From NCBI GenBank assembly GCA_964598845.1, contig CAZRDM010000021.1:1-36557 (forward strand): DNA of 36,557 nt. The letters run 5' to 3'. The DNA is from FEN-987 sp964598845. Lineage in GTDB: Archaea > Thermoproteota > Bathyarchaeia > 40CM-2-53-6. The position numbers and the translations under genes were made by a program. Below the pieces are notes generated by a model. The model made no database searches. It was not told the DNA's origin and saw nothing but the letters and a program-made list of their open reading frames with translations. Of this stretch, positions 16,882-24,504 are shown one piece after another; within the stretch, counting starts at the first letter, position 1, and every line of letters starts with the position of its first letter.

Positions 16882-17709
16882 TCAACCCGTGGGCCAAACT
16901 CTTCCTGGCGAGACTAAGATCGACTGATAATAACGGTCCTTGAAGGGGGTCACTGTGACTTCCTTCTCCTTACCGGAAGCATGAAGAAAACTTCCGTCTC
17001 CGGAAAATATGCCAACGTGAGTGATTCCTCTTCCCTTGGTTGAGAAAAACAGTAGGTCCGCCGGCTCCAATTCCCGGACCTCAACAGGTCTGCTTACGGC
17101 GAACTGCTGGTCGGCGTCGCGCGGCAACTCTATCCCATTTAGTCGATGAGTCAGCTGCACTAATCCTGAACAGTCGAAGCCAAGGGGCGTTGTACCGCCC
17201 CACAGGTAGGGAACGTTTAGGAACCGTTTCGCCGTTTCGAGTACCTTCTGACGGGTCGCCAAGGGATACCTGAAATTCGCCTCGCGTATTTGGGTCTCCT
17301 TCTTTCTCACCCAGCCAAGCCCCTTGTCTGGGAGTCGTACTCTGAGACGGTGGCTTTGCTCAGCAACTAGCTCAAGTCTTGTTCCTATAGTGATAGGTAG
17401 GCTCTCTCCTCCTTTTTCGGAGCGCTCCAAGTATACCACGCTAATGTTGCTCGTGACTAAAGCAATCGAACTCGTCGACGCATAACGTGGTTCCCCTTCT
17501 TTCAGTCTCTTGGTGGCGGTGGCTTCTATCCAGCCTCTGTAGGCATCCGGCATCGTAACCCAGAGCCAGTTCTTGTTTTCCTTGTTGACTATCAGAGGAG
17601 TCCCAAGTATTGCCTGAGTAACCCGCGGTGATCTGACGCTCGTTCTGGCGTAGAGGTCCGCAACGGGCTTCGTGACAACTGCTTCACTATAGGACATTCC
17701 TGTCACCAT
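16882..17709 (-). CDS. NlpC/P60 cysteine peptidase with SH3-like domains (YkfC-like)
   Basis: Predicted gamma-D-glutamyl-diamino-acid endopeptidase that would trim cell-wall peptides. Two SH3b-like domains (about 10-70 and 80-140) precede the papain-like NlpC/P60 domain (about 150-270). Catalytic Cys is in FDCSGLVQ (C180), with His in ITHVGIF (H231) and a third polar residue in FLHASG (H243). The WGGT and PRDADQQF motifs are family hallmarks. There is no signal peptide, so it should act in the cytoplasm on imported peptides, as YkfC does in Bacillus. Start ATG 17709 has GAGGGGA upstream on the - strand. It is head-to-head with the beta-lactamase-fold gene. Finding this enzyme in a probable archaeon is unusual; activity is inferred. 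Confidence 0.85.
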   Translation of the reverse strand: MVTGMSYSEAVVTKPVADLYARTSVRSPRVTQAILGTPLIVNKENKNWLWVTMPDAYRGWIEATATKRLKEGEPRYASTSSIALVTSNISVVYLERSEKGGESLPITIGTRLELVAEQSHRLRVRLPDKGLGWVRKKETQIREANFRYPLATRQKVLETAKRFLNVPYLWGGTTPLGFDCSGLVQLTHRLNGIELPRDADQQFAVSRPVEVRELEPADLLFFSTKGRGITHVGIFSGDGSFLHASGKEKEVTVTPFKDRYYQSILVSPGRVWPTG

Positions 17710-17815
17710 ACTTCCCCTCTTGCTTGTCGTCTTTCAATGCGGGTCACTCACCAAGCTGGAAGTTCTTCGCAACATCTTTCTGCTCTGTCCTTGTAGGTGT
17801 TGCGCTGACAGCTTC

Positions 17816-18664
17816 ATGGAAAAAGGAAACGAGAACCCTTTCTCCGGATTGCAGCAAACGATAAGAGGGATCGCGGACGAGCTTTCAGGGACGCTAGGGA
17901 TTGCCGTCAGAACATTAAACGGTGAGGCCTCATTCTATTACAACGAGCACACATCCTTCCCAGCCGCAAGCACTATCAAGATTCACATTCTAATCGAACT
18001 GTTCAAGCAAGTCAGAGCCGGAAAACGCAAGCTTGATGATTTCATCGAGATTCCGATAACTGATCGAGTCGGACCGCTGTGGAGTCAAATGTCAAGCGGA
18101 GTGCTCAAGGATCTTGAATCCGTGACTCGCATTTCCTTGAAGGATGCGGCTACCCTGATGATGATTGTAAGTGACAATGTTGCGGCAAATCTCCTCATCG
18201 ATCTGCTCGGTCTCGAGAACATTGAGGATACGATACGCAATTTGGGATTAGCGAAGACTAAGTTGCAACGCAAGTTCATGGATCTAGAGTCAGCTGAGAA
18301 GGGGCTACAGAACCTATCCAGCCCCTACGAGATGATGGCGACCTTGGAAAAGATTGCAGGAGTCGACATACTGGATGCCCAAAGCTGTCAACTTATCCTA
18401 GACATCCTCGCGAAGACGCAGGACCAGTTGGGACTGAGAAGACTCATTCCCCAAGAGATTCGAATCGAACACAAGACTGGAGAATTCTTCCATGTCTGCA
18501 ATGACGTTGGGATTGTGCATCTACCCTGCAAGCCCTTCATAGTCTGTGTAATGACAAAAGGTGTAAATCTAGTCAAGGGCTGGGACGCCGTAGCTGAAGT
18601 TGGCAAGATATTCTACGATTCGTTAAGCACAAGCCAACGAAAGAAGCGGAAAATATCGATGTGA
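17816..18664 (+). CDS. Class A beta-lactamase-fold serine hydrolase
   Basis: Penicillin-recognising serine hydrolase fold. The three signature elements are in order: STIK (S52-K55 from ATG 17816), SDN (119-121) and KTG (220-222). A region like the omega loop reads MDLESAEKG (about 156-164), with a Glu that may replace E166. The open frame reaches TTG 17720, but that would sit only ten bases from the divergent peptidase gene, and its extra 32 residues are Cys-rich and unlike a signal. ATG 17816 gives 282 residues and no signal peptide, so it is probably cytoplasmic. It may be a peptidase or amidase rather than a drug-resistance enzyme. The context is a cell-wall-peptide peptidase. Confidence 0.8.
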   Translation: MEKGNENPFSGLQQTIRGIADELSGTLGIAVRTLNGEASFYYNEHTSFPAASTIKIHILIELFKQVRAGKRKLDDFIEIPITDRVGPLWSQMSSGVLKDLESVTRISLKDAATLMMIVSDNVAANLLIDLLGLENIEDTIRNLGLAKTKLQRKFMDLESAEKGLQNLSSPYEMMATLEKIAGVDILDAQSCQLILDILAKTQDQLGLRRLIPQEIRIEHKTGEFFHVCNDVGIVHLPCKPFIVCVMTKGVNLVKGWDAVAEVGKIFYDSLSTSQRKKRKISM

Positions 18665-18938
18665 AACGATGCTGCTTCGAATTACGTTTTACAGTCGCTG
18701 CATCGCCCATCGTCGGCTCGAAAGCGACGAATATCGGCCATGGGTCCCTTCGTTGAACCCCTCTGATTACGCACTTTCCTTGGCCCGGTTGCCAATTGGA
18801 TTGTGCCTTCGTTTGATTGCATTCTGCTCTGAGCAAAAGTCCTAAAGCACGGTGATTTGCAACCGGCTAGTCGACACTGAACGTGAGCATGAAGTTGGAG
18901 AGTTTCAGTTAAGAATCACGCGAGGCTTTGTTTGGATC

Positions 18939-19937
18939 TTGATCGACAAGCCGATAATCGGAATAACGATGGGGGACGCGGCGGGAATAGGACCAGAAAT
19001 CATAAACAAAGCCCTGTCTATAGGCGAGATCCATGACTTCTGCCGACCCCTAGTAATAGGAGATGTCAGGATTCTGTCCCGGGCGCAGGAAGTTGCTCGC
19101 ACTCATCTTGAAATCAGACGAGTAGAGAATGTGTCCGAAGCCAAATTCTCTCACGGGTCTATGGACGTCCTTGATCTCTCGAATGTGGATCTTACGGAAC
19201 TCAAGATGGGAAAAGCTCAGGCCATGGCCGGCAGAGCCTCTTTCGAATACATCAAGAGAGCCGTGGAAATGGCCATACGTGGAGACATCGATGCAATCAC
19301 AACAGCGCCCATCAGCAAAGAGGCATTGAACTTGGCAGGGTACAATTATCCCGGCCATACTGAGATCTTGGCGGATCTGACTCATTCAAATGACTATGCG
19401 ATGATGCTTGTGGCCGGCTCTCTCCGAGTCATCCTCGTCACGATACATGTCTCACTCAGGGAGGCGATCGATCTAATCAAAAAGGACAATGTTCTAGCGA
19501 CAATCAGACTGGCCCATCAGTCTATGCTGAGATTCGGAATAAGCGATCCACGGATTGTTGTTGCCGGCCTGAACCCTCATGCAGGAGAGGCGGGGATGTT
19601 TGGTAGAGAGGACATCAATGAGATTACACCTGCCGTAGAGTCGGCCAAGAACTTGGGAATTAACGTGGTCGGTCCCTTGCCCGCCGACACGGTGTTCTGC
19701 AGAGCCAACAAAGGACAGTTTGACATAGTGGTAGCGATGTATCACGACCAAGGATGTATCCCGATAAAGCTCTTGGGATTTGAGATTGGAGTGAATATAA
19801 CCATTGGGTTACCGATCGTGCGAACGTCCCCCGACCATGGTACAGCGTATCACCGAGCAAGGCTAGGCCTCGGTACCGCAAATCCAGCAAGCCTCGTTGA
19901 GGCTATCAAAGTCGCCGCAAGACTGTCCCGCGCATAG
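18939..19937 (+). CDS. PdxA-family 4-phospho-hydroxythreonine/threonate dehydrogenase
   Basis: NAD-dependent, metal-dependent oxidative decarboxylase of the PdxA/PdxA2 family. Metal-ligand regions are NYPGHTEILADL, NPHAGE and MYHDQG, and the C-terminal GVNITIGLPIVRTSPDHGTA is well conserved. The open frame extends to GTG 18852, but PdxA proteins begin just before ITMGDxAGIGPE, so TTG 18939 (332 residues) fits best; a Shine-Dalgarno is weak. I see no PdxJ gene here, and archaea generally make PLP through PdxS/PdxT, so a catabolic PdxA2-like role on a four-carbon phospho-acid is more likely. It is followed at once by a ruined homoserine-kinase gene on the same strand. Confidence 0.85.
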   Translation: MIDKPIIGITMGDAAGIGPEIINKALSIGEIHDFCRPLVIGDVRILSRAQEVARTHLEIRRVENVSEAKFSHGSMDVLDLSNVDLTELKMGKAQAMAGRASFEYIKRAVEMAIRGDIDAITTAPISKEALNLAGYNYPGHTEILADLTHSNDYAMMLVAGSLRVILVTIHVSLREAIDLIKKDNVLATIRLAHQSMLRFGISDPRIVVAGLNPHAGEAGMFGREDINEITPAVESAKNLGINVVGPLPADTVFCRANKGQFDIVVAMYHDQGCIPIKLLGFEIGVNITIGLPIVRTSPDHGTAYHRARLGLGTANPASLVEAIKVAARLSRA

Positions 19938-19962
19938 TTTTTCGGCGACAGAAGTCACGGCC

Positions 19963-20452
19963 ATGGGGAAGTCCCATCGGAGACTTGTCATTCGTCCCCC
20001 TGCCTCGATCAACAGTCTGGGACCGGGGTACGATGTGCTTTGCCTAGCGCTTGATGTATGGCGTAGTGGAAGTAGGAAAATAGCGGAGCGAGAACGGCAC
20101 TCGAATTCCTAAAAAAGGTTCGAGGTATCCGGCTTTGAGATCCGAGTGATGAGGGGGATTCCCCTGGATCAGGTCTGAGAGTAGCGGTGCAAGTGCTGCT
20201 GCCACACCAGTCGCATATGACCATCTACTTGGATTGAACTCCACCAAAGCGCAGTTGACTGAATTCGCCGCGGAGGTAGTGGAGCCTGTTGGAGCCTTGT
20301 TCTTGTATCCGGGGCATCTGGACGCGAAGAAGGCAGCAATCGAGAAAGGAACTCTGAGATGCACTCTTAGTGACAGGGGTCCAACGGTGTTGGTGATCGC
20401 CAAACGCGAAAGACTGCACTGGTATCTTGACCGTACGCTAGTTTTCGAGTGA
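19963..20452 (+). pseudogene. Decayed homoserine kinase (ThrB/GHMP kinase)
   Basis: Begins like the intact homolog at 24505-25443: after ATG 19963 comes SINSLGPGYDVLCLALDV, matching STSNLGPGYDVLGIALDV. The reading frame then breaks repeatedly. ALEFLKKV, GFEIRVMRGIP, PGSGL and SSGASAAATPVAYDHLLGL lie in different frames. About 115 residues seem deleted: the next piece, VVEPVGALFLYPGHLDAKKAA, aligns with the intact IVEPVRARCYVGFEEARNAA, and LSDRGPTVLVIA with LSGAGPSVVAVV. At least three frameshifts and an in-frame deletion make it nonfunctional. It lies 25 bases after the PdxA-family gene. Confidence 0.75.
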
Positions 20453-20588
20453 GCACGAAGACTTCCATTTCGAACGATAGTTGTTCTTAGAACGAAATCG
20501 TTCCCCGAAGTGAGCGCGCGACTGGTTGCAAAGGCTAAAGAGCATAATGCGGTCGTCTTACAGAACCCGAACGACTTCTGGGAAGTGA
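20453..20588 (+). other. Coding-like fragment between the dead kinase and the enolase-superfamily gene
   Basis: An open stretch without a start reads SFPEVSARLVAKAKEHNAVV then LQNPNDFWEVND, running into the next gene in another frame. It has protein-like composition but I do not recognise the family; it may be the tail of another eroded gene. It also carries GGAAGTGA just before ATG 20589. Confidence 0.3.
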
Positions 20589-21695
20589 ATGACTGTGAAG
20601 ATTACGTCAGTTGAAGCAATTCCTGTTAGTGTGCCGCTATCCGTCCCGTTCGTGGTTTGGCGAGGACCGATAACACATGTGGACAGAGTCATCGTGAAAG
20701 TAACAACAGACGAAGGTATAACGGGGTATGGCGAATCAGCTGTCCTACCTTACTATGCAGACGAGAGTCAAGCAGAGTCACTGGTTTCAATCAAAGAGGA
20801 CCTTACCCGTATGATAGTTGGGGAAGACCCGTTCGAGCTCGAAAAGTTTGTGAGGAACACGGACCTTGTGCTGGGTCATCACTGCACAAAGGCTGCTATT
20901 GAGACAGCACTCTGGGACATGATCGGCAAGAAACTGAATCTACCGGTCTACAAGCTCATCGGAGGACGCTACAATGACAAGCTACCCGTGGTTGGAGTCG
21001 TCACACTGGTGACACCGAAAGAGACAGCGAGCGAAGCGGAACGATTGGCGAGCCTAGGCCACAAGACAATAAAATTGAAAGGAGGTCTCGGGCTTGCGGC
21101 TGATGTCAAGAATTTCTGCACAGCACGAGAAGCAGTAGGCTCCGACATCAAGATCAGAATAGATGTTGAGGAGAACTATACGCCCAAAGCGGCCATCAAG
21201 ATGATCAAAGCCATAGAGCCGTACGATCCTGAGCTCGTCAGCCAGCCCGTCTCGAGGTTTGACATGGACGGTTTGAGTATGGTGAGGAAAGCGGTCGCCA
21301 CTCCGATACTGGCGGACGAATGCGTCTTCGGCCCTGAAGATGTCATGGAAGTCGTCAGGAGAGAGGCAGCCGACATGATAAACATCAAGGTCATGAAGAG
21401 CGGGGGAATCTACAATTCAAAGAAGATGGCGAACATTGCTGAAATGGCTGACCTACCCTGTCTTATCGGGAGCATGATAGAGCTCGGCCCCGGCACGAAC
21501 GCGAGCGCACATTTCATGACAGCCACGAAAATAGCGGGGTCACTTGCATGCGAACTAGTCGGCTCAACTAAGATTAAGGATGATGTCATAAAGGACCCGT
21601 TGATGATCGAGAATGGATTCCTGTCGGTTCCAGACAAACCAGGCTTGGGCTTCGAGATAGATCAGGCCAAGCTCGAAAGGTATCGGACGATGTGA
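20589..21695 (+). CDS. Enolase-superfamily enzyme, muconate-lactonizing/dipeptide-epimerase subgroup (copy 1)
   Basis: Two-domain enolase-superfamily protein: a capping domain (about 1-125) and a TIM barrel (about 130-368). The acid/base Lys pair is in IKLKGG (K162, K164), the first metal Asp in RIDVEENY (D192), the third in LADECVF (D243) and the opposite-face Lys in NIKVMKSGG (K267). The second metal ligand, normally Glu in the EQP motif, is Ser (S218, LVSQP). The C-terminal strand reads SMIELGPGTNASAHF, and the DxD motif of L-Ala-D/L-Glu epimerases is absent (CELVG instead), so the substrate stays open: epimerase, cycloisomerase or dehydratase. It is 80% identical to the gene at 29158. A truncated M42 peptidase start follows after five bases. 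Confidence 0.85.
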   Translation: MTVKITSVEAIPVSVPLSVPFVVWRGPITHVDRVIVKVTTDEGITGYGESAVLPYYADESQAESLVSIKEDLTRMIVGEDPFELEKFVRNTDLVLGHHCTKAAIETALWDMIGKKLNLPVYKLIGGRYNDKLPVVGVVTLVTPKETASEAERLASLGHKTIKLKGGLGLAADVKNFCTAREAVGSDIKIRIDVEENYTPKAAIKMIKAIEPYDPELVSQPVSRFDMDGLSMVRKAVATPILADECVFGPEDVMEVVRREAADMINIKVMKSGGIYNSKKMANIAEMADLPCLIGSMIELGPGTNASAHFMTATKIAGSLACELVGSTKIKDDVIKDPLMIENGFLSVPDKPGLGFEIDQAKLERYRTM

Positions 21696-21700
21696 TCTCG

Positions 21701-21796
21701 ATGTCCACCGAACTCGATTTTGAATTGATGATGAAGTTAGCAGGGAGGATATGGGGTATAATCACGTTGTTACCCCTACTGTCTGTTGGTCCGTAG
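21701..21796 (+). pseudogene. Truncated remnant of an M42 aminopeptidase N-terminus
   Basis: ATG 21701 begins MSTELDFELMMKL, matching MSSELDFELMRKL of the intact peptidase after the second enolase-superfamily copy (30270). After about 13 residues the match ends and a stop falls at 21794. Gene order and spacing (five bases after the enzyme stop) are the same in both copies, so the peptidase body was lost from copy 1. Confidence 0.75.
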
Positions 21797-21913
21797 TAAA
21801 GACCCGTGAGATGAGGCAACCATCGTCCGCAGGCTTCCAGAGGAGTCGACCTGCGATGATAAGAGCCAAGCTATAGCGTATATGCCAAGTACAACAGACC
21901 TGAGTGATTTTCG

Positions 21914-23221
21914 ATGAGAAGAGAAGAAGCAAGGACGCAGGTGTTGAGATACATTGAAAGGCACAAGGAAGAAATCGTAGATTGGTTAGCGAAACATATC
22001 GCCCACCGATCTGAATGTGGCAATGAACTTGATGCTCAACGTTGGATTCGTGATCAATTCAAGGAAATGAGCATCTTCGACAAGATTGATTTCTGGCCCG
22101 CAGACGCAACAGGAAAACGGCCAAATGTAGTTGGAATTGTCGGAGGCAGGAGCACAGCGCGCGGTAAGAAGCTAATTCTCAATGGGCATGGTGATGTAGT
22201 TCCCGTATCTGAAGACCAACGAAAGAGGTGGTCAGTCGATCCGTGGAAGGCTACGATACGCAAGGGGCGAGTCTACGGCCGCGGCGCGAATGACATGAAA
22301 GGAGGAAACGCCGCAATGATTTGGGCTGCAAGGGCCATACGGGACGTTGGGTTAAGTCTAGCAAATGACCTGATCGTGGAAATTGTTGTCGGTGAAGAAG
22401 AAGGCCAAGGGCTAGGTACCAACGCGGCGATCAAGAGAGGCTACGTGGCTCCCTTTGTCATCGTCACCGAGTCTACATGTTGCGAACTGTCACCAGTTTC
22501 CGTAGGGAACTTTGATTATAAGCTGAACGTTGATGGAAGAGACTGCTGCAACTTCGTTAGGAATATGCTTCTCTATCCTCAGAGGTACGGTACTCCTGTT
22601 GGTCCTGAGGTCGGTGTAGATGCGTTTGAAAAGACGATGAAGCTGGTTGGGGTCTTCAGGGAATTGGAAAGACAATGGAACATACGATGGAGAGATGAAC
22701 TGACGGGAGTAGGTGCTCACGGTGTTGGGCAGTTCAGCATTGCCGTCTCCATAGTGAGGAGTGGGACGTATTTCAGCTCAGTTCCGGGTTCCTGTGAGAT
22801 AATTGGCGAAGTGTATTATCCGTCATGGATAAATGGAAGCAGAGTCATACGGGAAATGAAACAGGTCCTCACGAACATCTCTGGAACGGACGATTGGCTT
22901 GCGAAGCACGCCCCAAAGCTGAAGGCTCCTTTCACATTCCATCTCAGACCGATCAATGTTTCTAGGAATCATCCAGGGTGCAGAGCCTTAGCCAATGCCT
23001 ACATCGAAGCCCTATCGAAGACCCCGATCTTTTCAACCTATGTAACGGTTTGCGATGCATCGTGGTTTGCGAAACACGGGATGCCAGCGGTGGTGTTTGG
23101 GCCCGGAGGCTACTGGATGGGAACCCATGGCGTGGATGAATTCGTGCCAATCGAAGATGTGATCGAATGCTGCAAAGCGCTTGCTATTATGGCGATCGAT
23201 TGGTGTAACATTGCTGACTGA
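21914..23221 (+). CDS. M20 family metallopeptidase (copy with altered lid His)
   Basis: Zinc amidohydrolase of the ArgE/DapE/carboxypeptidase G2 group. Metal and catalytic residues are H92 (LNGHGDVV), D127 (GANDMKGG), E161/E162 (GEEEG), E186 (TEST) and a late His in MGTHGVDE. It shares the SVGNFDYKL and MLLYPQRYG regions with the M20 gene at 25841. There the lid domain has the His of GKEMHTGWRN; here the aligned site is GRDCCNFVRN, with Cys at 212. This His normally reaches into the partner's active site, so substrate choice or activity may differ. The length of 435 is normal. The start is ATG 21914, with no clear Shine-Dalgarno. Confidence 0.88.
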   Translation: MRREEARTQVLRYIERHKEEIVDWLAKHIAHRSECGNELDAQRWIRDQFKEMSIFDKIDFWPADATGKRPNVVGIVGGRSTARGKKLILNGHGDVVPVSEDQRKRWSVDPWKATIRKGRVYGRGANDMKGGNAAMIWAARAIRDVGLSLANDLIVEIVVGEEEGQGLGTNAAIKRGYVAPFVIVTESTCCELSPVSVGNFDYKLNVDGRDCCNFVRNMLLYPQRYGTPVGPEVGVDAFEKTMKLVGVFRELERQWNIRWRDELTGVGAHGVGQFSIAVSIVRSGTYFSSVPGSCEIIGEVYYPSWINGSRVIREMKQVLTNISGTDDWLAKHAPKLKAPFTFHLRPINVSRNHPGCRALANAYIEALSKTPIFSTYVTVCDASWFAKHGMPAVVFGPGGYWMGTHGVDEFVPIEDVIECCKALAIMAIDWCNIAD

Positions 23222-23258
23222 AATGAGCCAGGAAAGCCCACCTTAGTCCTCAGGGATC

Positions 23259-24074
23259 TCAGATTCGCGTCCTCGTCCTCTTGGATAACGGTGGATGAAG
23301 TTCCTGTAGTATGTTGCCTCCATCGATGACGACCATGTGACCAGTCATGTAGGATGCTTCGTCAGATGCCAAGAACACGACGAGATTAGCAACTTCTTCC
23401 GGTTTACCAAGTCTTCTCATCGCTATTCCTTCTGCGCATTCTCTCTCAATCTCGTCTAGCTCAAGGCCAGTGTCGATTGAACCAGGGCATATCTGATTCA
23501 CGTTTATGCCATACTCCGCTACCTCAAGCGCCAACGTGTGAGTCAGGCCCGTAACGCCGGCCTTCGCAATCGCATAAGCCGTCAAGCCAGGTTGAGAAAC
23601 AAGTGGACCTGTAACAGATGACATATTCACAATCTTCCCGTACCTCTGCTCTATCATCCCTGGAAGAACTGCCTTAATGCAATTGAAGGTGGTCATCAAG
23701 TTGCTGCTCAAGGCTCGCTTCAAATCCTTCTCCGTCAAGTCAACAAACGGGACGGAGAAGCGTTCGCTCTCTTGGATGTTCGGTACTCGCGGTTGCACGC
23801 CCGCGATGTTGGCTAGAATGTCGACCCCACCGAATTTCCCTAAAACAACCTTGACCATTTGGTCGACTTCTTCTGACCTGCTAAGGTCGACCCGAAAGGC
23901 CATGACCTTGTACCCGGACTCCTGCAGGTTTCTTTCACATTCGAAAACCTTGTCTGAGATATCAGCGATGACAATGCTCGAGCCTTCTCTGCCCATTGCT
24001 TTTGCAGTAGCGTATCCAATACCCCGAGAGTGTGACACCCCAGTAACGATGGCAACCTTATCCTTCAACCTCAT
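23259..24074 (-). CDS. SDR family oxidoreductase (FabG-like)
   Basis: Classical short-chain dehydrogenase. The cofactor loop is TGVSHSRGIG (about 14-23), followed by NIAG (92-95). The catalytic Ser is in MSSVTG (S155/S156) and the YxxxK is YAIAK (Y170, K174). PGSIDTG and a C-terminal MTGHMVVIDGG complete the fold. An Asp after strand 2 (ADISD) suggests NAD preference. The open frame starts at GTG 24083, but ATG 24074 gives the usual short N-terminus. It converges on the M20 gene and stands alone on -, between an intact and a ruined M20 gene. Substrate is unknown. Confidence 0.9.
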   Translation of the reverse strand: MRLKDKVAIVTGVSHSRGIGYATAKAMGREGSSIVIADISDKVFECERNLQESGYKVMAFRVDLSRSEEVDQMVKVVLGKFGGVDILANIAGVQPRVPNIQESERFSVPFVDLTEKDLKRALSSNLMTTFNCIKAVLPGMIEQRYGKIVNMSSVTGPLVSQPGLTAYAIAKAGVTGLTHTLALEVAEYGINVNQICPGSIDTGLELDEIERECAEGIAMRRLGKPEEVANLVVFLASDEASYMTGHMVVIDGGNILQELHPPLSKRTRTRI

Positions 24075-24170
24075 CCGAACCACTTTGCCTATTCGTGACC
24101 AACGAAACCAAACAATCGAGACAAGAGATTGCCATGTGTGAGATAAAGTCTAATCGCCATTTTGGACAGT

Positions 24171-24335
24171 TCACTCACCTAAAACTCTATGAAGACCATG
24201 GCTTTTGCTCACCGGTGATGTGCACCTCCGCAAAAACTTGAACCCGATACAATTACGAAGCCACCTCACCACTTCGTCAGGATTCGAATCTACGTGCCTG
24301 AGAGCTGTCTCACCTGCGTCCGGAGTATGACTCAT
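24171..24335 (-). pseudogene. Remnant of a third M20 peptidase N-terminus
   Basis: The - strand frame from ATG 24335 reads GETALRHVDSNPDEVVRWL then CIGFKFL, lining up without gaps with RECALKYVDSHVGEMVDWL and FIGFKSL of the M20 gene at 25841 (about half identical). After some 35 residues the likeness ends and a stop comes at 24171. No metal-binding region remains. I see nothing else convincing in 24084-24504. Confidence 0.6.
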
Positions 24336-24504
24336 ACCTGCCTTTCCATGCCGATAGTTAAGGAGACCTGCCATAGTTTGAACATCCGATCTCCAGCCCT
24401 TGCTGAGCCAGTGCGCTTTCATGCGGAGTAGGCTGAGTGCCCTGTCAATCGTTCAGCGTCGTCGATCTGGTAGCATCTTTTGATTGCATCAAACGTGTCG
24501 CAAC

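Noticed and set aside
17720..17815. TTG start and Cys-rich N-terminus for the beta-lactamase-fold protein
   Set aside because: It would leave ten bases to the divergent gene, with no space for two promoters, and it does not look like a signal peptide.
20589..21695. Naming the enolase-superfamily genes L-Ala-D/L-Glu epimerase
   Set aside because: The Lys pair and spacing fit, but the DxD specificity motif is absent and a metal-binding Glu is Ser.
24280..24300. GATTCGAATC resembling a tRNA T-loop on the - strand
   Set aside because: The stem position next to the loop does not pair, and no acceptor, D or anticodon arms can be drawn; it is part of the M20 remnant.
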